Assembly: GCA_947643615.1 (NCBI GenBank)
Contig: CANRWO010000003.1
Span: 56,453 to 120,452 of the forward strand
Origin: an uncultured Lachnospiraceae bacterium
GTDB taxonomy: Bacteria; Bacillota; Clostridia; Lachnospirales; Lachnospiraceae
Length of the DNA: 64,000 bases
Direction of reading: 5' to 3'
The notes beneath the pieces were generated by a model. That model saw only the letters and a program-made list of their open reading frames with translations, did no database searches and was not told where the DNA came from. The number at the start of each line of letters is the position of its first letter. The stretch's first letter is position 1. The position numbers and the translations under genes were made by a program. Below, one piece after another: positions 9,255-18,748 of this stretch.

Positions 9255-9944
9255 CTACAGGTCCCGGGAGTCTGTTATCTCTTGCAAAGCTTCTTTGAAT
9301 CGCATATAGCGTTCCCAAAACTGCACATAAAAATCCTGCCCTGTCCCATATTCCGCCATATAAAAAATCTTGAGGAGGGCCATGTTGGCCTGCTTTGCCA
9401 CCGCTTCGTCCCCGCAGTCTCCCACAAGCGCTTCCAGCTCATTCAAAAGGGAATGCCACCGGCAGATAAATTCATGGTACTTTTCCTGCTGTGGCGTGTC
9501 GATCCATTTGCTGACTTTTACCTTTGACCGGTTGCCTGCCGAACATTCATGGGTCTGGAGGATGTATTTATAATCGCCGTCCTGGTAATACCTGCCCAGC
9601 GGAAACAGTCTGCATATTCCCGGCCTGAATTCATGGATACCACAGCGTCCATGGCCGTCCAGGAATACGCAGGCCTCCTCCTGCCCCGACATGCTCAGGT
9701 TTGGCAGAATACAGCCGTCAACCACATTTAATTCCGCTGCACCCTCCTGCAGTAAAGCTTCAAATCCTTTTCCCAACCCCGTTTCCAACCTGTACACGTC
9801 ATAGGGGTCGAGGATAACCGATTTGCCCATGCCACGGCAGCAGTCAGAGCATCCGCCGCATCCATGGCAATCTGCTTTCACCATATCGTTTCTGCCGTAT
9901 AACCGTCCGTCTGAAATTTCCGCAAGGCTGACATTTCTCTTCAA
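9255..9944 (-). CDS. YkgJ-type cysteine cluster protein
   Basis: CHGCGGCSDCCRGMG...CGIHEFRPGICRLFPLG. Confidence 0.88.
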   Translation of the reverse strand: MKRNVSLAEISDGRLYGRNDMVKADCHGCGGCSDCCRGMGKSVILDPYDVYRLETGLGKGFEALLQEGAAELNVVDGCILPNLSMSGQEEACVFLDGHGRCGIHEFRPGICRLFPLGRYYQDGDYKYILQTHECSAGNRSKVKVSKWIDTPQQEKYHEFICRWHSLLNELEALVGDCGDEAVAKQANMALLKIFYMAEYGTGQDFYVQFWERYMRFKEALQEITDSRDL

Positions 9945-9985
9945 GATTTAATTCCCCTTTTCACCTGATATTGCAGACTGGTGCC

Positions 9986-10876
9986 TCAAAATCCATATTT
10001 GTCCACAAGACGCCTGTATTCATCCTCCGTGACAGGGATGATCCCGCCATGCCGTTTCTTCGTGTATCCCATATCAAACTCACTGTCATCCAATATCCTG
10101 AATTCTCCGCCGGCAAGGTCGTCCGTCACCAACGGCAGATACCCCTTCTCGGAAGCAAACCTGTCTACAATAAGGCACCATTTCCTGCTGTCATTAAACC
10201 GGAAAATCTCAGGCCCTTCTACCCCGTACAACCCATCCAGCGTGGCAGACCTTACCTCCTTAAAATCCTCCGGGTGCAGCGTTTTGCTGAAATCGATGCA
10301 AATTACCTTAATGGTCTCATCTTTTGTATAACGGTAATACCCCTGTTCCGTATGGATGATAGTGCTGTCTATCACATGGTTTTCCTTTTCCATAAAGACA
10401 AAGGGATCCGTGAAATTCTCAAAGTCCGTGGTATAAGAAGCATATATTTTCTGCTTCCCATCCACCATGGAGGCCCAGAATACAAGTACTGCATCCTTCT
10501 CCGCGTCATAAATCGCCTCAGGCGCCCAAACACAGCCTGCCCCTTCCACCCCTATGGTATGGGGTTTTGGCCCCTGCCAATTTACCAGATCCTCAGATTT
10601 CCACACAAGGATATCCCTGCTCCCGCCGTATTGTGCCGTTTCCCAGCCTTTTCCCGACTCAATCCTCAAATCTGTGGCAATCAGGTAAAACATATCCTCC
10701 GTGCGGATCAAAAAAGGGTCCCTGGCCCCCTTCTCACCCACGTCACTCCTTAAAACTGGCCTTCCTTCCGTCAAATCACGCCAATGTAACCCATCACGGC
10801 TTACGGAAAAATAAATCTGTTCCCCGTCCTTCCGTTCACTGGTAAAATGTGCGAATAAATATCCCGTATACTCCAT
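9986..10876 (-). CDS. GH43-like five-bladed beta-propeller glycosidase
   Basis: ARDPFLIRTEDMFYLIATDL, WAPEAIYDAEKDAVLVFWAS, GVEGPEIFRFNDSRKW. Confidence 0.78.
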   Translation of the reverse strand: MEYTGYLFAHFTSERKDGEQIYFSVSRDGLHWRDLTEGRPVLRSDVGEKGARDPFLIRTEDMFYLIATDLRIESGKGWETAQYGGSRDILVWKSEDLVNWQGPKPHTIGVEGAGCVWAPEAIYDAEKDAVLVFWASMVDGKQKIYASYTTDFENFTDPFVFMEKENHVIDSTIIHTEQGYYRYTKDETIKVICIDFSKTLHPEDFKEVRSATLDGLYGVEGPEIFRFNDSRKWCLIVDRFASEKGYLPLVTDDLAGGEFRILDDSEFDMGYTKKRHGGIIPVTEDEYRRLVDKYGF

Positions 10877-10926
10877 CTGCCCTCTCGCCCTTTCGTCGTC
10901 TCTTTTGTTGCTTCCTAATATTGATC

Positions 10927-11083
10927 CCCTTAATCTTTCCCCTTGTTATTTCTCCTGCTCTGTCTTCTTGTTGTTTCCTCTTGTTATTTCCCCTTAGTCT
11001 TTCCTCTTGTTCTTTCCTCTTGTTATTTCCTCTTGTTATTTCCCCTTATTGTTTCCTCTTAGTCTTTCCCCTTGTTCCTCTTA
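10927..11083. repeat. Intergenic 13-bp degenerate polypyrimidine minisatellite
   Basis: Roughly a dozen units of (t/c)cttgttatttcc variants in tandem. Confidence 0.8.
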
Positions 11084-11159
11084 TGCTTCTGTGCCGGCCA
11101 TTTTCCGCAGGGCTGCCCCTTCATTTCAGCGTGCTTGCCCCCTGAGGCAGTCTTCCCTC

Positions 11160-12257
11160 TTAAAGCAGGCCTGATGAAGCATGCTTCTTTTCCATGATTT
11201 CCCTCAGGCTCTGGGAATAAGGGGCCCTGGCCACGCCATACTCTGTGACGATACCGGAGATAAGGTCATGTGCCGTAACGTCAAAAGCCGGGTTATAAAC
11301 TTTTACGCCTTCCGGGGCCATCCTCTCTTTATACCACATTTCCGTCACTTCCCGATCCGGCCTCTCCTCGATCCTGATCTCCGCGCCGGTGGGCGTCTCC
11401 ATATCTATTGTGGAAGTAGGCGCACAGACATAAACCGGAACACCATAATGCTTTGCCACCGTAGCTACCACGGAGGTGCCAATCTTATTGGCTGTGTCAC
11501 CGTTTGCCGCCACACGGTCGCAGCCTACGAACACCGCCTGCACCAACCCCCTGGACATCACATTGGCGGACATGTTGTCACAGATCAGCGTCACATCCAC
11601 CCCCGAAGAGTGAAGTTCAAAGGCGGTGAGCCGTGCCCCCTGTAAAAGAGGCCTTGTCTCGTCCGCATAGACACGGAATCCATACCCCTTTTCGTGCCCC
11701 AGATAAATAGGCGCCGTAGCCGTGCCGTATTTCACCGCCGCAAGCTTCCCTGCATTGCAGTGCGTCAGTATCCCGTCGCCGGGTTTTACCAGTCCTAACC
11801 CATTCTCGCCTATTTTACGGCAGACTCTGATGTCCTCATCCCTGATATCCAAAGCTTCCCGGCGCAGAGCCTCTCTTACCTCCGCAACCGATTTCCCTTC
11901 GTCCCTGCCTGCCTTCAGAGCCACGGCTTCCATGCGTTTCAGCGCCCAGGAAAGGTTTACTGCCGTAGGCCTGGAGGAGTCCAGATAGTCCTTATATTCA
12001 CGGAACCTGTCATAAAAATCTCCGAAATCCTCCTCCTGGATCTGTTTCGACAACACATAAATTCCCATGGCCGCAGCCACACCAATGGCAGGGGCCCCGC
12101 GTACCTTCAACAGATAGATGGCATCCCATATATCCTGGGCCGTCTTCAAGGATATCAGCTCTGTCCTGCCGGGGAGCAGGGTCTGGTCAATAATCACCAC
12201 AGCGCTCTTTTCGTCGTCCAAGGCAACCGTATCGTATTCCATAATATTGTTTTCCAT
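11160..12257 (-). CDS. mtnA: S-methyl-5-thioribose-1-phosphate isomerase
   Basis: LKVRGAPAIGVAAAMG, THCNAGKLAAVKYGTATAPI, GCDRVAANGDTANKIGT. Confidence 0.94.
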   Translation of the reverse strand: MENNIMEYDTVALDDEKSAVVIIDQTLLPGRTELISLKTAQDIWDAIYLLKVRGAPAIGVAAAMGIYVLSKQIQEEDFGDFYDRFREYKDYLDSSRPTAVNLSWALKRMEAVALKAGRDEGKSVAEVREALRREALDIRDEDIRVCRKIGENGLGLVKPGDGILTHCNAGKLAAVKYGTATAPIYLGHEKGYGFRVYADETRPLLQGARLTAFELHSSGVDVTLICDNMSANVMSRGLVQAVFVGCDRVAANGDTANKIGTSVVATVAKHYGVPVYVCAPTSTIDMETPTGAEIRIEERPDREVTEMWYKERMAPEGVKVYNPAFDVTAHDLISGIVTEYGVARAPYSQSLREIMEKKHASSGLL

Positions 12258-12290
12258 AGAGTTTCCCACACCTTTCCGTAGCACACTCTG

Positions 12291-12773
12291 CTACCTGATA
12301 ATATCCGCAAATTCTGCCCCTGCGGCCCTGGCCAGATCCTGAGGTGAGAGTTCCAGCTGGGAACCGACCCTGCCTCCGCTGACAATCATCTTATCCAGCA
12401 TCCGGGCAGTGCTGTCTATCCTGGTGACATACTGCTTCTTCATCCCCACTGCCGTACAGCCGCCCCTGACATAACCGGTGACCATGTTGATGTCCTTCAC
12501 ATGGATCATCTCCACACTTTTCTCACCCACGCTTTTGGCCGCCGCCTTCAAATCCAATTCCTCCGCAACAGGGACCACGAACACATAATAATTTTTGCTG
12601 TTCCCAACCGTCACCAATGTTTTATACACTTTCTCATATGGCAGCGAAAGCATGTCCGCTATCTGCAGTCCGTCTATGAATTCATCACATTCGTAAGTGT
12701 ATTGTTGAAAAGGGATCTTCATGCTTTCCAAAATTCTCATGGCATTTGTCTTTACTTCTTTTTGTTTCGCCAT
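12291..12773 (-). CDS. ybaK: YbaK/EbsC family aminoacyl-tRNA deacylase
   Basis: KVYKTLVTVG, GYVRGGCTAVGMKK, VSGGRVGSQLELSPQDL. Confidence 0.9.
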   Translation of the reverse strand: MAKQKEVKTNAMRILESMKIPFQQYTYECDEFIDGLQIADMLSLPYEKVYKTLVTVGNSKNYYVFVVPVAEELDLKAAAKSVGEKSVEMIHVKDINMVTGYVRGGCTAVGMKKQYVTRIDSTARMLDKMIVSGGRVGSQLELSPQDLARAAGAEFADIIR

Positions 12774-12949
12774 ATCTACCTCCCTGCGCCTTCCTTGTCA
12801 ACACTTTACCATACCGACAGGAAATCAAGCACAAACAGGACGACCATTTGATTTCACCCGGCAAGGCAACGAAAGAATCAATAAATTTGAACAATTTATT
12901 TTACCATATATCCCCGTTTTAAGCTACGTTTTATTCGTTCAAAAAATGG

Positions 12950-12978
12950 TTTACAAAATCCGGTTCCTTTGGTATACT
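12950..12978 (+). promoter_or_regulatory. Sigma-A type promoter for tyrS leader
   Basis: TTTACA - 17 nt - TATACT. Confidence 0.65.
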
Positions 12979-13014
12979 GATTTCACAATTTATATTCAAG
13001 TGATTGATTTAGAA

Positions 13015-13400
13015 AAGCAATGACAAGAACAAGTAACACACGGTGGAACGTACAGAAAGCTGCCGGCCGATGAGAGGCGCATGGGAAGCAGTGTGTGAAT
13101 ACATCTTTGAGCTTCGCACCAAATGCTGTTTTATCGTTACCCCACGAATTAAGGTGGTTTTATGGACAGTTAGTAGGCTGCGACGGTTCCTGCATCCGTT
13201 ATCGTGCTAGAGTATAAACCCGACGGATTTTATCTGTCCGGCAGTACTTCCCCTGCCCAGCCGATTGAGCGGGGTTGCCGGGAATATCTGTCCGAGAGGC
13301 TGTACTTGAAGAGGCCGCCAGGCGTGAGCCTGGCAGTAAACATTAGGTGGTATCACGAGACGTTATGCTCTCGTCCTTTTGAAGGACGGGAGTTTTTTGT
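13015..13400 (+). ncRNA. T-box leader, Tyr specifier
   Basis: T-box taggtggtatcacgag (13344-13360); specifier loop GAA-TAC-A (13100-13102); terminator ctctcgtccttttgaaggacgggagtttttt; tyrS follows. Confidence 0.9.
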
Positions 13401-13461
13401 TTTCGTTTTCATTGTGCATCTTGATCAATACCTTGCAAAATCGAAGGGAGAAAACAGAACA

Positions 13462-14700
13462 ATGGAAAAACAAAACACAGAGCAGGTAAGAGCAATGGCA
13501 GAACACCAGATGAGAATCATTAAACAAGGCGCCGCCGATCTCATCGGAGAAGCGGACCTGAAGGAAAAACTGGAAAAGAGCATTCTCACCGGGATCCCCC
13601 TGAACATTAAATTTGGCATGGACCCCAGCGCCCCCGACCTGCATCTGGGGCATGCAGTTGCCCTGCGTAAGTTAAAACAGCTTCAGGACCTGGGGCATAC
13701 TGTCATTATCATTGTGGGTGATTTCACGGGAAAAATTGGCGACCCTACGGGAAAGAGCAAGGGCAGGAAGGCTTTGACAGATGCCGAAGTATTGCGCAAT
13801 GCCCAGACCTATCAGGAACAGGTATTCCATATCCTGGACAGGGAGAAGACCGTAGTCCGTTACAATGGCGAATGGCTGGAGCTGCTGCAGTTGGACCGGA
13901 TACTCAAGCTTGCTTCCACCATCACTGTGGCAAGAATGTTGGAGCGGGACGATTTCCAGACCCGCTTCCGCAACAATATGCCTATCGGACTGCACGAATT
14001 CTTTTACCCCCTTATGCAGGCCTATGATTCCGTGGAAATAGAGGCTGACCTGGAACTGGGCGGCACGGACCAGACCTTCAATATCCTCATGGGCAGAAGC
14101 CTCCAGAAAGAGATGGGCCAGGAACCCCAGGCAGCATTGTTCATGCCCATTTTGGAGGGGACGGACGGAGTGGAGAAAATGAGCAAAAGCCTTGGCAATT
14201 ACATCGGTATCTACGAAGATGCCAGGAATATGTTCCAGAAGGCCATGCAAATACCCGACGGCATGATCCTTAAATATTTTGAGCTGGCCACTGATATTTT
14301 GCCGGAAGATCTGGACCGGATCAGGATATCGCTGGACAACGGCTGCAATCCCAGAGATGTCAAACTGCATTTGGCGGAAACAATCGTCTCGTTATACCAC
14401 ACCCCTCAGGAAACGCAGGAGGCAAAGGAATTTTTTATCCAGGCTTTTTCCAAGAGAGAGATTCCCCACCAGGTAGATACCCTGTCCGTTCCCCGCGAAC
14501 AGGGACGGCTGTCAGAATATATCCAACTCCTGGTTTCCGCAGGTTATGCCCCAAGCGGAAGTGAGCTCCGCAGGATGGTAGCCCAGGGCGGGGTCAGCAA
14601 AAACGGGAACCGGATGGAAAGCGTGGACGAAATAATAAACTCCGGGGATGTGCTGAAAATTGGGAAACGCAAATTTGTTAAAATAACAAATCAGCTGTAA
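13462..14700 (+). CDS. tyrS: Tyrosine--tRNA ligase
   Basis: KFGMDPSAPDLHLGHAV, TVIIIVGDFTGKIGDPTGKS, KMSKSLGN, C-terminal S4 domain; ATG at 13462 in the longer ORF. Confidence 0.95.
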   Translation: MEKQNTEQVRAMAEHQMRIIKQGAADLIGEADLKEKLEKSILTGIPLNIKFGMDPSAPDLHLGHAVALRKLKQLQDLGHTVIIIVGDFTGKIGDPTGKSKGRKALTDAEVLRNAQTYQEQVFHILDREKTVVRYNGEWLELLQLDRILKLASTITVARMLERDDFQTRFRNNMPIGLHEFFYPLMQAYDSVEIEADLELGGTDQTFNILMGRSLQKEMGQEPQAALFMPILEGTDGVEKMSKSLGNYIGIYEDARNMFQKAMQIPDGMILKYFELATDILPEDLDRIRISLDNGCNPRDVKLHLAETIVSLYHTPQETQEAKEFFIQAFSKREIPHQVDTLSVPREQGRLSEYIQLLVSAGYAPSGSELRRMVAQGGVSKNGNRMESVDEIINSGDVLKIGKRKFVKITNQL

Positions 14701-14719
14701 ATTGAGCTGCAAGGCTATG

Positions 14720-14800
14720 CGGAGGAATTGTTGAACAAAATTGCGGCAAGATAGAGGCCAAGGCTGCGGCATAGTACAGCAATTTCGTTCAATCGGTGTG
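14720..14800. repeat. Imperfect long inverted repeat
   Basis: ttgttgaacaaaattgc ... gcaatttcgttcaat flanking a ~30-nt G/C-richer interior. Confidence 0.45.
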
Positions 14801-14825
14801 AACTAACAACATTGTGTTAAAACCC

Positions 14826-14849
14826 AGGCTCGGCCTCTCGGCCGAGCCT
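14826..14849 (-). terminator. Terminator downstream of the dipeptidase
   Basis: aggctcggcc-tctc-ggccgagcct; minus strand followed by tgggttttaa. Confidence 0.65.
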
Positions 14850-14863
14850 GCATATATTTGGGG

Positions 14864-15949
14864 TCATGCTAATGTATCCCTGTACACTCTAAGAACATTT
14901 TTCCAGAAAATATGATCCAGCTGGCTCTCGGAGAACCCTGCCCTGCGCATTCCTTCCCAGAGAGCTTCCATTCCCTCCGCCCCTGGGATTTCCTCATAAG
15001 TGCTGATGCCGTCAAAATCACTTCCCAGGCCCAAAACCTCAATACCCCCCACATTGGCAATGTGCTTAGCATGGCGTGCCACTGACTCAATAGAGCCGTG
15101 GTTTTCCACTCCTACCGGCTTCTCTTCCAGGAAGTCAGCACAATAGTTAAGTCCCATAACGCCTCCACGTTCCGCCAGCTTCCGTATCATGTCGTCCGTC
15201 ATGTTCCGCACGCAGGGGCAGACGCTCCTGGCATTGGAATGGCTTGCCACAAAGGGTTTCCCTGTCACAGCCAGGACATCATAAAATCCTGCGTCTGAGA
15301 GATGGGAAACATCGGGAATAATGCCCAGGCGTTCCATCTCCGACACAAGCTCTTTTCCTCTTTCCGTCAATCCCCCGGTACTGTTGCAGGTACGGTTGAA
15401 GGCCTCAAATGCAGTTTGCGCCTCATTCCGCTTCCGCTCATATTCCTCCGTGCCCGGCTCGCACTTTTTCCAGGCTTCCTTTGCCTCCGAAGCCCTCTTC
15501 CCAAGCTCCCGGTCGAAATTAGGTGACCCGATCTCGTTGGGGAAATTCCATGTCAGCGTGATCATGCGCACACCCATTTCGTACAGCCTTCTAAGCTTCT
15601 CCGCCTCACCCTTGCAGACAGCGCCTTCCTCCACGGTCAGCATGGCAGACAGCTTTCCCGCCGCCTCGTTGGCGGCAATGTCTGCATAACAAAGCACCGG
15701 CGCTAAAATATCCTGATTGCGTTCCAGCTCCTTTTTATAATATCGGTACAGCTTACAAACTCTTTCCCAGGGATCCCCGTCACAGTCCAGCTCCACGAAC
15801 AGGGCGAAATTCTGGAGAAGGTAGTGGCTGTCACGCATACGCTGCAGATCCAGATGGCGTCCATTCCTGCGCAGCTCTTCCGCCTTTCCCTGCTCTTCCA
15901 GGCAGAGCAGCTTGTAAACAGTATCACAGTGCATATCAATAACTTTCAT
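14864..15949 (-). CDS. Membrane dipeptidase (peptidase M19)
   Basis: MKVIDMHCDTVYKLL, TLTWNFPNEIG, DVSHLSDAGFYDV, SHSNARSVCPCVRNM, GLGSDFDGI. Confidence 0.93.
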   Translation of the reverse strand: MKVIDMHCDTVYKLLCLEEQGKAEELRRNGRHLDLQRMRDSHYLLQNFALFVELDCDGDPWERVCKLYRYYKKELERNQDILAPVLCYADIAANEAAGKLSAMLTVEEGAVCKGEAEKLRRLYEMGVRMITLTWNFPNEIGSPNFDRELGKRASEAKEAWKKCEPGTEEYERKRNEAQTAFEAFNRTCNSTGGLTERGKELVSEMERLGIIPDVSHLSDAGFYDVLAVTGKPFVASHSNARSVCPCVRNMTDDMIRKLAERGGVMGLNYCADFLEEKPVGVENHGSIESVARHAKHIANVGGIEVLGLGSDFDGISTYEEIPGAEGMEALWEGMRRAGFSESQLDHIFWKNVLRVYRDTLA

Positions 15950-17003
15950 ATACTACCGCATGCTCCTTCAAAAAATTTTTCCAGATATCAATATACTGCG
16001 CTTTCAAATGCACTCCGTCAAAGGTATAGGAAGCTTCCATCCCGCCGGTGTCATCACAGATTTCCGGATTCACATCCAGATAAAAGACCCTCTCGTTGTC
16101 TGCCAACTGCGAAAGCGCTTCATTCCTCGCCTCAATCCCCTCGTTGTTGATATAGTCCCCCTGCTGGGAACGCTCAGTTGTCACCTTGATGATCCCCTGG
16201 ATATAAAGAATGGCATCCGGCTGCAGCTCCAGCAAATGGTCCACCGCCTCTTTATAAGCAGCCACAAAGCTCTCCACCGTTCCCGTGCCCATCTCGTTGA
16301 TGCCGATCATGAGATAGATCTTGGCATAGGATTTCTGTAAAAGCGCCTCCTCCACCGATATCTTCTTTCTCTGCCCCTCAACCGCCACAATTTCCGAATC
16401 AAACAGTTTATACACAGTCAAGCCTGTGGAAGCATAAAAATCCGCCGTCTCCTCCAACCCGCCGTATTCGAACATGCCCACTGTCCGGGAATCACCGATG
16501 AACACGGCATCCGCAAAGTAATCATCCTCCACCGTATGGTACACCAAGCCGCCGTCGGAACCTTCCGTCTCCGGTGACACTCCTTGGCCCGCCGGATTCC
16601 CTGTTTCCGGCGCCTCCGCGGGGTCTCCTGTGGGCGCTGCCACATCCCCTTCGGGCATTACCGGATTTCCGCTCTCCGATTCCCCGGTTCCATCTTCTCC
16701 GGGCAGGGCGGAACCGTCTGCCCCGGATACGGTGATTCCCTCTGTACCGGATACGGTGGATCCGTCCGCACCCGATACCGTAATACCGTCCGTGCCTGAT
16801 ACCACATTCCAAAATAGGTCTTCTTCCGCCCTGACATTGCCTGCCTGGCGAAGGTCCTGTTTGATCCCCTCATACCAGCTTTTTATCTGTCCCAGAGGTT
16901 TCGCATAGACCTGCCACTGATCCACCACCGACAGATATATAATGCCTGCCGCGACCCAAACGATCATGTATCTCCATTTTCTCCACCATTTCAAAATTAT
17001 CAC
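15936..17003 (-). CDS. SGNH/GDSL-like hydrolase, membrane anchored
   Basis: VFIGDSRTVGM, IYLMIGINEMG, FDGVHLKAQYIDIW; N-terminal TM and low-complexity linker. Confidence 0.82.
   Translation of the reverse strand: MIILKWWRKWRYMIVWVAAGIIYLSVVDQWQVYAKPLGQIKSWYEGIKQDLRQAGNVRAEEDLFWNVVSGTDGITVSGADGSTVSGTEGITVSGADGSALPGEDGTGESESGNPVMPEGDVAAPTGDPAEAPETGNPAGQGVSPETEGSDGGLVYHTVEDDYFADAVFIGDSRTVGMFEYGGLEETADFYASTGLTVYKLFDSEIVAVEGQRKKISVEEALLQKSYAKIYLMIGINEMGTGTVESFVAAYKEAVDHLLELQPDAILYIQGIIKVTTERSQQGDYINNEGIEARNEALSQLADNERVFYLDVNPEICDDTGGMEASYTFDGVHLKAQYIDIWKNFLKEHAVVYESY
16689..16805 (-). repeat. In-frame 24-bp repeat in linker
   Basis: VSGTDGIT/VSGADGST/VSGTEGIT/VSGADGSA. Confidence 0.8.
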
Positions 17004-17017
17004 CTGTTCCTTATACG

Positions 17018-18412
17018 CTAAAAATCCCGATACATAAACGGATTCTGTCCCTCAACCTGTAATCTCCAAACACAGATCCAGAAGAGTATGATCAGCAAAA
17101 GCATCCCCGGCAGACGGTCTTTCAGCTTGCGGAAAAGCTTCTCCACAGCCGGCGTACAGGCTAATCCACCTACTGCCAGCAAAACGCCGTAATTCATAAG
17201 CGCTTTCCTCCAGTCACCTGTGCCGACACGAATCCCTTCTGTCACACCAAACATCCTGCCCAGGTACATCTCAAGCTGGGACAGATCAGTAATGGCAAAG
17301 CACATCCAGCTAATGACGATCACAAACCACAGATAGAAATGGGGAATTACCTTCAGGATCCCCCAGGAAAACAATTTCCCCATGCCCAGCCGTCCTAATT
17401 GCCTCTCCATAACGATCAAAAACCACAGCATCATTCCCCAAATCAGGAAATTCGGGGTACTGCCATGCCAAACCGCCGTCAACAGCCATACACACAGCAG
17501 ATTGAACAAGGTACGCCATTCGCCCTTCCTGTTCCCACCCAAAGGAACATAGACATAACGGCAGAACCATTGTCCCAGCGTCATATGCCACCTGCGGTAA
17601 AAATTTCTGACGGAGCTTGCCATATAGGGATTCTTGAAATTCGACGGCAGAGAGAAACCCAGCATCTGCCCCAGACCGACAGCCATAAGAGAATATCCGT
17701 TAAAGTCGAAATACAGCTTCATAGAATAGGCAACGGCGGCAATCCACGCAAGGGGTGTGGAAATACTTTCAAATCCAGTGACCTGGACTTCCCTCCACAA
17801 AATTCCCAGGCGGTCCGCCAATAAAACCTTATATACAAGGCCCAGTGTAAAGATCTCAAGTCCGGCCTGTATGTTCTTTGCAGAAAATTCTCTTTCGTAT
17901 AATGCCCCCCGTACCTCCCCATATCGTGAAATGGGGCCGGACAGCAGCTGCGGGAACATGGCAATATATGCCGCCAACCGCAGAAAGGAGGTCTCTTTCG
18001 TCTCTTCACCCTTATAAACATCAATCAGATAAGAAAGGATCCGGAAAGTGTAATAGCTGATGCCCAAAGGCAACCCACCCGCTCCGATCCCGCTCTTAAA
18101 CACTGCAAGTACTCCGATATTTCCCACCACAGCCACAGCCAGCAGGATTTTTCTTTTGTATTCAAAATTTTTTTTCTTTTGTTTTTTATCCTTACCCTTC
18201 AGCCTTGCCCCTCTTGCCAGGTGCAACCCCAGAAAATAATTTACTGACACGGAAACAATCAGCAGCCATAAATATTCTGGCTCCCCAAAAGCATAGAAAA
18301 CCAGGCTGCCTGTCAGCAGTACAAAATTTTTCATATAACGGGGAGTCACACCATACAGAAGCAGAAACAGCGGCAGAAAACAGAGTAAGAATTCTATACT
18401 GCTAAATTCCAA
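17018..18412 (-). CDS. MBOAT family O-acyltransferase (AlgI/DltB-like)
   Basis: FFPQLLSGPISRYGEV, FDFNGYSLMAVGLGQMLGF, NFYRRWHMTLGQWFCRYVYVPLGGNRKG, LTAVWHGSTPNFLIWG. Confidence 0.93.
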   Translation of the reverse strand: MEFSSIEFLLCFLPLFLLLYGVTPRYMKNFVLLTGSLVFYAFGEPEYLWLLIVSVSVNYFLGLHLARGARLKGKDKKQKKKNFEYKRKILLAVAVVGNIGVLAVFKSGIGAGGLPLGISYYTFRILSYLIDVYKGEETKETSFLRLAAYIAMFPQLLSGPISRYGEVRGALYEREFSAKNIQAGLEIFTLGLVYKVLLADRLGILWREVQVTGFESISTPLAWIAAVAYSMKLYFDFNGYSLMAVGLGQMLGFSLPSNFKNPYMASSVRNFYRRWHMTLGQWFCRYVYVPLGGNRKGEWRTLFNLLCVWLLTAVWHGSTPNFLIWGMMLWFLIVMERQLGRLGMGKLFSWGILKVIPHFYLWFVIVISWMCFAITDLSQLEMYLGRMFGVTEGIRVGTGDWRKALMNYGVLLAVGGLACTPAVEKLFRKLKDRLPGMLLLIILFWICVWRLQVEGQNPFMYRDF

Positions 18413-18546
18413 GAATTATCACATCTTTCATCGCTTCTATATCTCTATAGTATCGTTTTAGCTGTCCTATTACAACAAAAATTTTCTTAATTTTACCTAA
18501 CAATTTTTTACAAATTTATTGCAAATCATTCCGGTTATGTTAAGAT

Positions 18547-18700
18547 AAAAAAGCGAACAAGTTCGCTTGCGAGTTTGCTCCGCAAACTCGGGTTCCCAAT
18601 CGCCTGGCGGCTCGGTTTTCTTATTGTAAAAAACGAACAAGTTCGCTTGCGGGTTTTGCTCCGCAAACTCGGATTCCCAATCGCCTGGCGGCTCGGTTTT
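18547..18700. repeat. Two near-identical ~73-bp direct repeats containing nested hairpins
   Basis: aaaaaa(g)cgaacaagttcgcttgcg(a/g)gttt(t)gctccgcaaactcgg(g/a)ttcccaatcgcctggcggctcggtttt at 18547-18619 and 18628-18700. Confidence 0.9.
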
Positions 18701-18748
18701 ACAAGCCCGGTTTTACATAAAGGGTAATGGTTTGGAGGAATATTAGGG

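Noticed and set aside
10927-11083. CRISPR-like tandem array
   Set aside because: Units are 13 bp, contiguous and degenerate, with no spacers and no cas genes.
13204-13461. N-terminal extension of TyrRS
   Set aside because: This stretch contains the T-box antiterminator and terminator; ATG at 13462 matches the TyrRS start.
18547-18700. CRISPR array from two repeats
   Set aside because: Only two 73-bp units with an 8-bp gap; internal palindromes fit a hairpin repeat instead.
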